Source: an uncultured Holophagaceae bacterium (GTDB lineage Bacteria; Acidobacteriota; Holophagae; Holophagales; Holophagaceae). From it: a stretch of 53,198 bases of DNA. Made by a program: the position numbers and the translations under genes. Below are positions 16,351 to 24,615 of this stretch, piece after piece. The stretch covers positions 1 to 53,198 of the forward strand of contig CAIYNT010000290.1 of assembly GCA_903927605.1 (NCBI GenBank), read 5' to 3'. The notes under the pieces are model-generated. The model was not told the origin of the DNA. It ran no database searches and was given only the letters and a program-made list of their open reading frames with translations. Each line of letters opens with the position of its first letter. Within the stretch, counting starts at the first letter, position 1.

Positions 16351-16776
16351 ATGGCTACCAAGAAAAAAGCCCTCACCAACACCGGGCTGAAGGAATCCGC
16401 GTACGAGGTCTGGTTGGCGGGTCTCGGCGCCTTCAACATGGCTGGCGAGGAAGGCGGCAAGCTCTTCAAGCAACTCGTGGAGAAGGGCAGGGAGCAGGAG
16501 GAGTCGAACAAAGTGATGATCTCCGACCTGACCGAGCGCGCCCAGGGCCTGAGGGAGGACGCCAAGAGCGCCCTGAGCAAGGTCACTTCGCCCATCGAAG
16601 AGGGCCTGGCCGCCGCCATGCAGCGCCTGGGCGTACCCACCCGCGCCGAGATCGTCAAGCTCACCCATCGGGTGGAGGAACTGACCAAGCTCGTGCAACA
16701 GGCCAGGACCACCGCTCAGGCCAAGGCCGAGGGCCACGCCAAGCCCAAGCCCAGGACCCGCACCGCAAGGGCCTGA
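16351..16776 (+). CDS. PhaF/PhaI-type phasin (granule-associated protein)
   Basis: A 141-residue helical protein with phasin hallmarks. The N-terminal ESAYEVWLAGLGAFNMAGEEGGKLFKQLVEKG is a typical amphipathic granule-binding helix, and LGVPTRAEIVKLTHRVEELTKLV is the conserved leucine-zipper-like part of PhaF/PhaI proteins. The C-terminus is Lys/Arg/Ala-rich (KPKPRTRTARA), like a short version of the histone-like tail of PhaF. A GGAG precedes the ATG. It is coupled to the phaR-type gene, and the patatin gene follows seven bases after its stop. Confidence 0.87.
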   Translation: MATKKKALTNTGLKESAYEVWLAGLGAFNMAGEEGGKLFKQLVEKGREQEESNKVMISDLTERAQGLREDAKSALSKVTSPIEEGLAAAMQRLGVPTRAEIVKLTHRVEELTKLVQQARTTAQAKAEGHAKPKPRTRTARA

Positions 16777-16783
16777 GGGCCTC

Positions 16784-17995
16784 ATGTCGTCACCGCGTCG
16801 AAGCAAGGGACGCAGGCTGGGGCTTGCTTTGGCCTCTGGAGGGATGCTGGGGGGCGTCTATGAAGTGGGCGCCCTCCGGGCCCTGGAGGAGTCCATCGAG
16901 GGGCTTGACCTCAACCGGCTCGATGTCTACGTCGGGGTGAGCGCCGGCGCCTTCGTCGGCTCCCATCTCGTCAACGGGATCACCGTGGCCGAGATGGTCC
17001 GGGGACTGCGGGCTGAGCCTGCGGACCGGAGGGAGGACATCCTCTTCGATCCCGCCATCTTCTTCGTGCCCGCCATCCGGGAGATCCGGCGGCGGGGCTT
17101 CCAGTTGCCCTGGATGATCTCCGAGGCCCTGACGCAGCTCCTGATCGGCCAAGAGGCCCCCACCTTCATCGGGAGTCTGGAGGGGCTCGGTCCCCTGCTC
17201 CCCCTGTGCCTGTTCGACAACGAGGCCATCCGCACCTACCTGCACCGGACCTTCTCCCGGTCGGGGAAGACTGATGACTTCCGCAAGCTCCCGCGGAAAT
17301 TCTTCGTGGTGGCTACTGATCTGGATACCGGCGAGGCCGTGGTGTTCGGGCGCGACGACCTGGATCAGGTGCCCATCTCCAAGGCGGTCCAGGCGAGCAC
17401 GGCTGTTCCCGGCATCTACCAGCCCGTGGAGGTCGAGGGGCGGGCCTGCGTGGACGGCGTCCTGCTGAAGACTATGCATGCCTCGGTGGCCTTGAAACAT
17501 GGCGTCGACCTGCTGCTGTGCGTGAATCCCCTGGTCCCCTGGAACACGAGCTCCGCCGATGCGCGTGAGGCCCTCGGGATGAGGGCCATCCAGCGGAGGG
17601 GTCTGCCGGCCCTCCTGTCCCAGTGTTTCCGGATCCTCATCCATTCCCGGGTGTACCTGGGGATGGAGCGTTCCGCCCAGAACTATCCCGACTCGGACCT
17701 GGTGCTGTTCCAGCCGGAATCCACGGAGCACCGCCTCTTCACGAACCTCTTCAGGTTCCATTCCCGGCACAAGGTGTGCGAAATCGGCTATGAGCAGACC
17801 CGCAAGGACCTCTGGAACCGCAGGAAGACCCTGGGCCCCGTCCTTGCCAAGCATGGCCTTTCGCTCAGCCTGGACACCCTGGCGGACCCCACGCGAAGTG
17901 TCTGGGATTGCCTGGGACCAGGCCCTGGCAAGGCCGCGAATGTGACCGAGCAGCTGGATGCCGCCCTGAGGGCTTTGGAGGCCAGCCTCCGCTAG
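16784..17995 (+). CDS. Patatin-like phospholipase/lipid hydrolase
   Basis: A 403-residue patatin-family serine hydrolase. The glycine-rich oxyanion loop ASGGMLGGVYEVG (17-29), the nucleophile elbow GVSAG with S53, and the catalytic D224 in VDGVLL are all present. No signal peptide is seen, so it is likely cytosolic. Patatins hydrolyse acyl esters from phospholipids or neutral lipids. Its place directly after a phasin suggests a role on storage granules, for example mobilising wax ester, triacylglycerol or PHA; that is inference. It ends 54 bp before the convergent wax-ester synthase gene, with no clear hairpin in the gap. Confidence 0.87.
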   Translation: MSSPRRSKGRRLGLALASGGMLGGVYEVGALRALEESIEGLDLNRLDVYVGVSAGAFVGSHLVNGITVAEMVRGLRAEPADRREDILFDPAIFFVPAIREIRRRGFQLPWMISEALTQLLIGQEAPTFIGSLEGLGPLLPLCLFDNEAIRTYLHRTFSRSGKTDDFRKLPRKFFVVATDLDTGEAVVFGRDDLDQVPISKAVQASTAVPGIYQPVEVEGRACVDGVLLKTMHASVALKHGVDLLLCVNPLVPWNTSSADAREALGMRAIQRRGLPALLSQCFRILIHSRVYLGMERSAQNYPDSDLVLFQPESTEHRLFTNLFRFHSRHKVCEIGYEQTRKDLWNRRKTLGPVLAKHGLSLSLDTLADPTRSVWDCLGPGPGKAANVTEQLDAALRALEASLR

Positions 17996-18049
17996 GAAAG
18001 ACGCTTGGAAGAGATAGGCGCCATCGTACAGGACGCCATTCGTCTCGGC

Positions 18050-19339
18050 TCAGAGCGATCTCAGGGCCTCGAACTCCTCCTCGAAGGCCTGGATCAGGGG
18101 CGCGAGGTCGGGTACGAGTGCCTCATCGGCGATTACACCCAACTGCACCTTGCCGGCGAAGCTCAGGATGGAAATGCCCACGCCGATCCGGGCCCGCTGG
18201 GGCACCCAGAAGATGATGGACCTCACCCGTCGTCCCTCCAGGGTGATGTTCCGGCAGGGGCCGATGATGTTGGTGACCACCGCAGTGCACTTGTTGGCGA
18301 GGAAGTCGATGAGGCCCCGGCTCATGGCCTCAGGGAAGAGCGCCAGCAGAGCCCGCTGGATCTCGTAGACCACCACGGGAACGGCGGACCGCTTCAGGTG
18401 ATCCATCTCGGCCTTGACCGCGAGGATGCGGCTGGTGAGGGGGCAGGTCCCAGCGGGCAGCGCCAGGGGCACGGGCGCGAAGTGGTTCTCGCAGCGGGGG
18501 AGTTGCCCGTGGGGTCGCACGTTCACGGGCATGGAGATCAGAAACCGCGACGGAGTGAGGCCGCCGTGATCGGCCAGATAGTGCGAGAGGGCCCCGGATA
18601 CTGAGGCCATGAGCACGTCGTTGACCGTGGCGCCGATGCCCCGCTTGACCCTCTTCACCACCTCCAAGTCCAGGGGCGCGGTCCAGGCCACCCGCTTGTG
18701 TCCGGACAGGGTGGGGCCGTGCATGTGGCTGCGGTCGGGCATCCAGGTCAGGCGGCGGAGGAGGATCCCCGGAGCCATGAGGGGGATTGCCGCCGCCTTC
18801 AGGAACTTGCCCAGCCGGGAAGCGCCCGCGGCGACAGGGCCGCCCCACCGGCCCATGCCATGGTCCTCCTCCCAGGAACCATCCATCAGGGTGAACATCA
18901 GGGCGACCAGGGCGTCGCCATCGCCGATGCTGTGGTGGATGCGGACCAGGAGCGCAGTGCCATCCTGCTCGAAGTTCTCAAGGACCTGGATCTCCCAGCG
19001 CGGATGGTCCCTGTCCAGCCTCTGGGTGGCCTCATGTCCCACGTAAGACTGGATGGCCCCGAGGTCATGCAGGTTCTTCCCGTTGCACTTGATGATGTGC
19101 CGCGCGATGTTGAAGTCCGGATCCGGCTCCCAATAGCAGCGGGGAGCTTTGCCAGCGACGCGGCACCGGAGACGCTCAAACCGGCCCGCGGCGGGGTTCC
19201 CGAAGATACGTCGCTGAAAGGCGTCTCGCAAAGTCTCCAGGTCCAGATGGTCGGTGGTGATGACCGCGTTGATCACCATCGGATTCGTGGCCGAGTCCTG
19301 GAGCCAGATGGCGTCGTTGGCGGTGATCCGTTCACGCAT
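18050..19339 (-). CDS. Wax ester synthase/diacylglycerol O-acyltransferase (WS/DGAT)
   Basis: A 429-residue enzyme of the bacterial WS/DGAT family, which esterifies long-chain alcohols or diacylglycerol with acyl-CoA. The active-site motif HHSIGDG (135-141, the HHxxxDG motif) is intact. The family N-terminus (NDAIWLQDSATNPM) and the C-terminal NIIGPCRNITLEGRRV and ISILSFAGKVQLGVIAD blocks are present. It is the last gene of the HMGR-UbiB-WS/DGAT operon, starting seven bases after the UbiB stop, with AGAGGTG as ribosome site. Substrates could be fatty alcohols, diacylglycerol or isoprenoid alcohols. Confidence 0.92.
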   Translation of the reverse strand: MRERITANDAIWLQDSATNPMVINAVITTDHLDLETLRDAFQRRIFGNPAAGRFERLRCRVAGKAPRCYWEPDPDFNIARHIIKCNGKNLHDLGAIQSYVGHEATQRLDRDHPRWEIQVLENFEQDGTALLVRIHHSIGDGDALVALMFTLMDGSWEEDHGMGRWGGPVAAGASRLGKFLKAAAIPLMAPGILLRRLTWMPDRSHMHGPTLSGHKRVAWTAPLDLEVVKRVKRGIGATVNDVLMASVSGALSHYLADHGGLTPSRFLISMPVNVRPHGQLPRCENHFAPVPLALPAGTCPLTSRILAVKAEMDHLKRSAVPVVVYEIQRALLALFPEAMSRGLIDFLANKCTAVVTNIIGPCRNITLEGRRVRSIIFWVPQRARIGVGISILSFAGKVQLGVIADEALVPDLAPLIQAFEEEFEALRSL

Positions 19340-19345
19340 GGGGGT

Positions 19346-21124
19346 TCACCTCTTGCGGACTGCCAGGAGGAAGGCGATCACGAACAATCCGGACCACAGG
19401 GGCCAGGGGGTACGGAAGCCCATGGCCACGGCACCGGCCACCAGGCAGCAGCCGGCGATGAGGGTCCCGCGCAGGCCAGAGAGGGGAGGTTCCTGCGGTT
19501 GTCGTGCGTAGTTCTCCAGCACCCGCAAGCCGTCCGTGATCAGCAGGGGCATCTTGGCCATGGCGTCCACCAGTTCGGGCACGCCGCGCATGCCCTCGCT
19601 GATGAGCCGGATGGGGCTGAACTGCTGGATGAATACAGAACGGATGTGGCGCCGGCTCACTTCGGCCACATCGAACCCCGGGAGCAGGACATTGCCGACG
19701 CCCTCGAAGGTGACCAGGGCCTTCACCATCAGCACGAGTTCCACGGGGAAGTACATGCCGTGATCGGCGCTCCTGGCCAGGGACTGGAGGATGAGCTGAC
19801 CCAGGGAGAAGTCGCTGAAGTTGGCGGCCCGCTTCCAGCGGTTGGCGATCTCCACCGCGTCCCGCCGGAACCCGTTGGGATCGGCGCCTGGTCCCGGAAT
19901 GGCGATGGTGGTGAGGTAGCGGGCGGCGTTCTCGCCGTCGCCCATCACCAGGGCGAAGTAGTAGTACATCAGCGAGCGGCGCAGGTCCTCATCCAAGCGC
20001 CCCACCATGCCCAGGTCGATGAACCCGACCTTGGGGCCCGGCAGGATGATGAGGTTGCCTGGATGCAGATCCGCGTGGAAGAACCCATCCTGGTAGAGCA
20101 TGCGGATGATGGCCATGGCTCCCAGGTCCGTCAAGTGGCGGCGCTGCTCTTCGGGAAGTTGAAGGGCCTGGAGCGAATCCGGGCTCAGGCCGTCGAAGAA
20201 CTCCATGCACAGGACGCTGCGCCCGCTGTACTGCCGGTAGATGCGGGGGAACACCACATCGGGCACATCCGCGAAATGGTCGGCGAAAATCTCGGCATTG
20301 TCGGCCTCCAGCCTCAGGTCCACCTCTCGCAGCGTGTAGGTGCAGAACTCGTTCACCACCTGCCGGGGCTGGTACCTGGGGATGATCCACTGGGCCACGG
20401 CCCCCAGCATCCGGAGCAGTTTTGCGTCCCGCTCCAGGGTCTGGCGGATGCCGGGCTTGACCACCTTCAGGAGAACTTCGTCCCCGTCGACGGTGATGGC
20501 CTTGTGGGTCTGGCCGATGGAGGCGGAACCCAGCGGGACCGGGTCGATGGACAGGAACATCGTCCCCACGGGCCGCTTGAGGTCCTCCTCGACGATGGCC
20601 TGCAGCTCATCCAGGGGGACCACGGGCAGCCGATTGAGCAAGTGCTTCAGCTCATCGGTGATGGGCTTGGGGAGCAGGTCCTCCCGCAGGCTGAGGATCT
20701 GCCCAAGCTTGATGTAGGTGGGCCCCAGGCGCTCTAGCCGCCGGCGGAGCTGGACGGGGAGGGGCCGCCGACGCAGTTCCGGGTCCACGAACAGGCGCCC
20801 GGGAAGGGCCGCCAGCCAGAGCAGCAGGTAGCGGAGGCCCTTGGGCCCCGCCTCCTCGGAGCGGGAAGCTGCGTGGAAGGCCAGGCCGCCGAACAGCAGG
20901 CCGAGGAAATGCCTCCAGGTGACCACCATGCGCCGGAGCAGTCCTTGGGGCTTCCAGGTCCGCATGATCTCGAAACCCAAGGCACGGAGTGCGTCTTCCT
21001 GGGAAGTGGGTCCTACCGTCCCTGCGGCAACGGCAGTCCCGCCGCCCCAGTGCTTCCCGTCGGCCCTGGCGGGGTGGAATTCAGCGCCGGCCTCAGGCTC
21101 AGCGATTGCGGCCGTACTTTTCAT
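19346..21124 (-). CDS. UbiB/ABC1 (AarF) family atypical kinase
   Basis: A 592-residue member of the UbiB/ADCK family of atypical kinases/ATPases, known for roles in ubiquinone and isoprenoid-lipid metabolism. It has the KLGQ motif (139-142), a GSASIGQ loop in place of the usual A-rich loop, VLLKVVKPG with the catalytic lysine, HADLHPGN (350-357) and FIDLG (368-372). Two C-terminal hydrophobic helices anchor it in the membrane. The ATG at 21124 lies inside the end of the HMG-CoA reductase gene (26-bp overlap), implying translational coupling. It sits between a mevalonate enzyme and a wax synthase, an uncommon context. Confidence 0.9.
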   Translation of the reverse strand: MKSTAAIAEPEAGAEFHPARADGKHWGGGTAVAAGTVGPTSQEDALRALGFEIMRTWKPQGLLRRMVVTWRHFLGLLFGGLAFHAASRSEEAGPKGLRYLLLWLAALPGRLFVDPELRRRPLPVQLRRRLERLGPTYIKLGQILSLREDLLPKPITDELKHLLNRLPVVPLDELQAIVEEDLKRPVGTMFLSIDPVPLGSASIGQTHKAITVDGDEVLLKVVKPGIRQTLERDAKLLRMLGAVAQWIIPRYQPRQVVNEFCTYTLREVDLRLEADNAEIFADHFADVPDVVFPRIYRQYSGRSVLCMEFFDGLSPDSLQALQLPEEQRRHLTDLGAMAIIRMLYQDGFFHADLHPGNLIILPGPKVGFIDLGMVGRLDEDLRRSLMYYYFALVMGDGENAARYLTTIAIPGPGADPNGFRRDAVEIANRWKRAANFSDFSLGQLILQSLARSADHGMYFPVELVLMVKALVTFEGVGNVLLPGFDVAEVSRRHIRSVFIQQFSPIRLISEGMRGVPELVDAMAKMPLLITDGLRVLENYARQPQEPPLSGLRGTLIAGCCLVAGAVAMGFRTPWPLWSGLFVIAFLLAVRKR

Positions 21125-22640
21125 GAGAAGACACCCACTCGAGAGAGGAAATGGCCGCGCCGAGGGAGATCTCCCCCGCAAGAATCACCCCGGCGATGAT
21201 CTCGGCCAGCTTGAAGACTTTCCCCGCGCCGAGGCATCCGAGCACCTGCAGGCACTCCCGCTGGGTGGGCAGGCCCGTGCCCCCCCCATGGGTGGCCACG
21301 ATGAGGGAGGGGATCGTGATGGAGATGTACAGGTCCTTCTCCGGGGTGAGCTCGGTGTAGAGGATCCCGGAGGAGCCCTCCGCCAGATTCGCCACGTCCT
21401 GGCCCGTGGCGAGGAACATGGCGGCGATGGCGTTGGGACTGTGCAACCCGTTGTTGTTGGCGCCGGAGAGGAAGGCTCCCACGTTGGCCACGCCCCAGTG
21501 GTAGGCGAGGCTTTCGGGCTCGGCGTGCAGCACATCGAGGAGCACCTCACGCTTGACGACGCACTCGGCCGTGACCCGCTTGCCCCGGGTATGCAGGAGG
21601 TTCACATGGGAGGCCTTCTTGTCCGTGGCCAGGTTGGATTCCAGATAGAACCGGCAGATGGCCAGGGGGTAGTGCTCGAGGATCCAGGTGCAGGCCGCGA
21701 AAGTGGCCCGGCCCACCATGTTCTGGCCCGCCGCATCACCGGTCTTGAAATTGAAGCGGAGGTAGGCGAACTTGCTGGCCAGATAGGTGTCGATGTAGTG
21801 CAGCTTGCCGCTGCCGGTGGTGGCCTCGGCGGCACCGCGGATGTCCTCCAGGTGGTCGTCCACCCACCTCCGGAAGGCCAGGGCCTCCCGGGCACTCTCG
21901 AAGATGAACACCGGCGCCCTCTGCATGTGGTCGCTCTGGACAGTGCAGGTCACACCGCCGGACAGGTTGAGAACCTTCATGCCCCGGTTGTAGGAGGCCA
22001 CCAGGGTGCCCTCGGTGGTCGCCAGCGGGATCAGGAACTCACCCTTGGCGTGCTCACCCTTGACGTGCAAGGGACCTGCGAAGCCAAGGGGAACCTGGGC
22101 CACGCCAGTGAAATTTTCGATGTTGCCCTGGGTGACGGTGGGGTCGAAGGAATACTGGCTGACATGGTGCAGCTTTGCCCCGGTGGCGCCCTCCACGAAG
22201 GCCTGCCGGGTGGCGATGATGGCTGGGGTGAAGTTGGCTTCCTTGGAACAGGGCACTGAGCCGGACTTCGCCTGGGTCGCGGTCGTCTGGTCCTCCACCT
22301 GGAAGTCGATGGCCCCCAGGCCCTGGACCTCCACCGCGATCCGGATGAGGTGCCGGCCCTCCTGGATCTGCTTGCCCGGGGCCCGGAGATGGGCGACCTG
22401 CTTGAAGTGGAAGGGCTCCGGTTTGTCCAGGGTAACCTCCGTGGCCTGGCGCCACCGTCCGTCCCCGAGATCCACTTCGAGGTCCTTGGCCCCCAGTTCC
22501 AGAGACCCGATCTGGACCTTCACGAGCCGGTTGAGGACCAGGTCGCTCAGGCAGTTCTTCAGGCTGATGGCCACGCCCTCTGCGGCGTTGCGCAGCGACC
22601 CGAAGGTATAAAGGTTCCGGAGGGTCGAGGGCGGGATCAT
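21099..22640 (-). CDS. Hydroxymethylglutaryl-CoA reductase with an N-terminal extension
   Basis: A 513-residue protein; the C-terminal ~340 residues are HMG-CoA reductase, which makes mevalonate from HMG-CoA. Visible motifs are ENFTGVAQVPLGFAGPL, PLATTEGTLVAS (catalytic Glu 210), TGDAAGQNMV, TDKKASHVN (catalytic Lys 341), TGQD (Asp 415), GGGTGLPTQRECL and a C-terminal SSHEKYGRN with the catalytic His (506). Overall the motif pattern is nearer class I than class II. The first ~165 residues are a non-membrane, beta-rich region I do not recognise. ATG 22640 is chosen; a TTG at 22673 is possible. It heads the operon with UbiB and WS/DGAT. Confidence 0.88.
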   Translation of the reverse strand: MIPPSTLRNLYTFGSLRNAAEGVAISLKNCLSDLVLNRLVKVQIGSLELGAKDLEVDLGDGRWRQATEVTLDKPEPFHFKQVAHLRAPGKQIQEGRHLIRIAVEVQGLGAIDFQVEDQTTATQAKSGSVPCSKEANFTPAIIATRQAFVEGATGAKLHHVSQYSFDPTVTQGNIENFTGVAQVPLGFAGPLHVKGEHAKGEFLIPLATTEGTLVASYNRGMKVLNLSGGVTCTVQSDHMQRAPVFIFESAREALAFRRWVDDHLEDIRGAAEATTGSGKLHYIDTYLASKFAYLRFNFKTGDAAGQNMVGRATFAACTWILEHYPLAICRFYLESNLATDKKASHVNLLHTRGKRVTAECVVKREVLLDVLHAEPESLAYHWGVANVGAFLSGANNNGLHSPNAIAAMFLATGQDVANLAEGSSGILYTELTPEKDLYISITIPSLIVATHGGGTGLPTQRECLQVLGCLGAGKVFKLAEIIAGVILAGEISLGAAISSLEWVSSHEKYGRNR

Positions 22641-22852
22641 CGCGAGGACCGCCTCAGAGGGAGGACCCCCCAATGTAGGCGCTTATAGATATCCTGCAAG
22701 TCGATTATCGAATTTTATAAAGTGTAAAGAAAACAAGTCATTCTGTTCCAATTAAGGCAACCCTATTCCTCAAACGACCTAGAATGGTATCTATCCTCAC
22801 CCCAGGGCCATGTCACCGACCCTGACCCCCGTCCACACGGAAGGAGCCGCAC
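22641..22852. promoter_or_regulatory. AT-rich divergent intergenic region between HMGR operon and ornithine aminotransferase
   Basis: About 210 bp, with a notably AT-rich core (22680-22760) in an otherwise GC-rich neighbourhood. A TAGAAT hexamer (22780-22785) is a plausible -10 for the aminotransferase, but no good -35 accompanies it. On the minus strand a TATAAG lies about 40 bases upstream of the HMGR start, also without a clear -35. Promoters for both directions must lie here; their exact positions are not resolved. Confidence 0.4.
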
Positions 22853-24070
22853 ATGTCCACCACCAGCACCACCAGCAAGGCCACGGACTTCATTGCGCAG
22901 GAGAACCGGTTCGGCGCCCACAACTACCACCCGCTCGATGTGGTCTGCACCAAGGGCGAGGGCGTGTTCCTCACCGATGTGGATGGCAAGCAATACATGG
23001 ACTTCCTGGCGGCCTACTCCGCCGTGAACCAGGGCCACAACCATCCGAAGATCGGGGAGGCCATGATCGCGCAGATCAAGACCCTGGCACTCACCAGCCG
23101 GGCCTTCCGCAACGACCAGTTCCCCCCGCTGCTGGAAAAGCTCTGCAAGCTCGCCGGCTTTGACAAGGCCCTGCTGATGAACAGTGGCGCCGAGGCCGTG
23201 GAGACTGCCCTGAAGGCCATGCGCAAGTGGGGCTACGACAAGAAGGGCATCGAGTACGGCAAGGCCGAGATCATCGTGGCCGACGGCAACTTCCACGGCC
23301 GCACCACCACCATCGTGGGCTTCAGCACCGATCCCGACAGCACCAGCCGGTTTGGCCCCTTCACGCCGGGCTTCGTGATCGTGCCCTACGGTGATCTCGA
23401 TGCCGTGAAACGGGCCATCAACAAGAACACCTGTGCCATCTTCATGGAGCCCATCCAGGGTGAGGCCGGCGTGGTAATCCCGCCCAAGGGCTTCCTGAAG
23501 GGCCTGCGCGACCTCGCCGACCAGAACCATTGCCTGCTCGTACTGGACGAGATCCAGTCGGGCTTGGGCCGGACGGGCAAGATGTTCGCCTTCGAGCACG
23601 AAGGCATCCGCCCCGACGGCATCACCATCGGCAAGGCCCTCAGCGGCGGCTATTACCCCGTCAGCGCCTTCCTCGCCAATGACGAAGTCATGGACGTCTT
23701 CACGCCCGGCATTCACGGCAGCACCTACGGCGGCAATCCCCTGGCCTGCGCCGTGGCCAGCGCCGCCCTGGACGTGCTGGTGGACGAGAAACTCGTGGAG
23801 AAGACTGCCGAGCTGGGTGCCTACTTCAAGCAGCGCCTCCAGAATCTGAAGACCGACAAGGTGCAGGAAGTCCGTTGCATCGGCCTCTGGGCCGGCGTGC
23901 AACTCTGGCCCGAGGCTGGCGGTGCGCGCAAGTACTGCTATGCACTGAAGGATCGCGGCATGCTCTGCAAGGACACCCACGTGGACACCATCCGGCTGGC
24001 CCCGCCCCTCGTCATCACCAAGGCGCAGATCGACTGGGCTGTGGATCAATTGGAAGCGGTGCTCGCCTAG
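22853..24070 (+). CDS. rocD: Ornithine--oxo-acid aminotransferase
   Basis: A 405-residue PLP enzyme of class III aminotransferases that converts ornithine and 2-oxoglutarate to glutamate semialdehyde and glutamate. The N-terminal ENRFGAHNYHPLDVV block is typical of ornithine aminotransferase. It has LMNSGAEAVETALK, LDEIQSGLGRTGK with the PLP-ring Asp 232, the Schiff-base lysine K261 in IGKALSGGYYP, and GSTYGGNPLACAVA. AAGGAG lies six bases before the ATG. It appears monocistronic and serves arginine/proline metabolism. Confidence 0.93.
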   Translation: MSTTSTTSKATDFIAQENRFGAHNYHPLDVVCTKGEGVFLTDVDGKQYMDFLAAYSAVNQGHNHPKIGEAMIAQIKTLALTSRAFRNDQFPPLLEKLCKLAGFDKALLMNSGAEAVETALKAMRKWGYDKKGIEYGKAEIIVADGNFHGRTTTIVGFSTDPDSTSRFGPFTPGFVIVPYGDLDAVKRAINKNTCAIFMEPIQGEAGVVIPPKGFLKGLRDLADQNHCLLVLDEIQSGLGRTGKMFAFEHEGIRPDGITIGKALSGGYYPVSAFLANDEVMDVFTPGIHGSTYGGNPLACAVASAALDVLVDEKLVEKTAELGAYFKQRLQNLKTDKVQEVRCIGLWAGVQLWPEAGGARKYCYALKDRGMLCKDTHVDTIRLAPPLVITKAQIDWAVDQLEAVLA

Positions 24071-24159
24071 GCCTGTGCCCCAGGTATTCGCTCCGGCCGC
24101 GCTGGGAGCGACCGATGGTCAGAGTAGAATCTGATGATCTGAAGCCGGGGGGGCACGAG

Positions 24160-24615
24160 ATGGGCCGCGTCGAATCCATTCACATTGCCACCATCGCCGA
24201 AGCCGCCATGCGAAGTGTGGCTGAGATCGGCGCGATCGCGGGCGTCGGGCTGGAGGGCGATCGCTACGCCTCCCGTACCGGCAGTTTCTCCGCGAAACCC
24301 AAGCCTGGCCGCCAGATCACGCTCATCGAGGCCGAGGCCCTCGAGGCGCTGGAGCGGGAACTAGGGCTGGTGCTTGCCCCCGGTGAAACGCGCCGCAACC
24401 TCGTCACCCGCGGCGTGGCGTTGAACCATCTGGTGGGCTGCGAGTTCACCGTGGGCGAAGTGCGCCTGCGCGGCCATGAACTCTGTGAGCCCTGCAACGA
24501 CTTGGCCCGCATGACCGGCAAGCCCCAGATCCTGCCCGGTCTCATCCATCGGGGCGGGCTACGGGCTGAGATCCTGGGCAGTGGTGTCATCCGGGTGGGG
24601 GACTCGGTGGGCTGA
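24160..24615 (+). CDS. MOSC domain protein
   Basis: About 151 residues of a stand-alone MOSC domain, the sulfur-carrier fold of molybdenum cofactor sulfurases and YiiM/YuaD-like proteins. GVGLEGDRYA, LIEAEALEAL, ETRRNLVTRGVALNHLVG and the conserved Cys in HELCEPCNDL are all in place. The frame is open upstream to ATG 24115, but MGRVESIHIA at 24160 matches usual MOSC starts and leaves room for the TAGAAT at 24125. Its last 57 bases overlap, on the opposite strand, the end of the downstream kinase gene. Likely substrates (N-hydroxylated or other redox compounds) are unknown. Confidence 0.85.
   Translation: MGRVESIHIATIAEAAMRSVAEIGAIAGVGLEGDRYASRTGSFSAKPKPGRQITLIEAEALEALERELGLVLAPGETRRNLVTRGVALNHLVGCEFTVGEVRLRGHELCEPCNDLARMTGKPQILPGLIHRGGLRAEILGSGVIRVGDSVG

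Noticed and set aside
18698..20737. 679-codon plus-strand frame opposite WS/DGAT and UbiB
   Set aside because: Both real genes on the minus strand carry complete catalytic motifs; the long frame is a high-GC shadow with His/Gly/Gln-rich sequence.
22763..24049. 428-codon minus-strand frame opposite ornithine aminotransferase
   Set aside because: It mirrors a well-recognised aminotransferase and shows no motif of its own.
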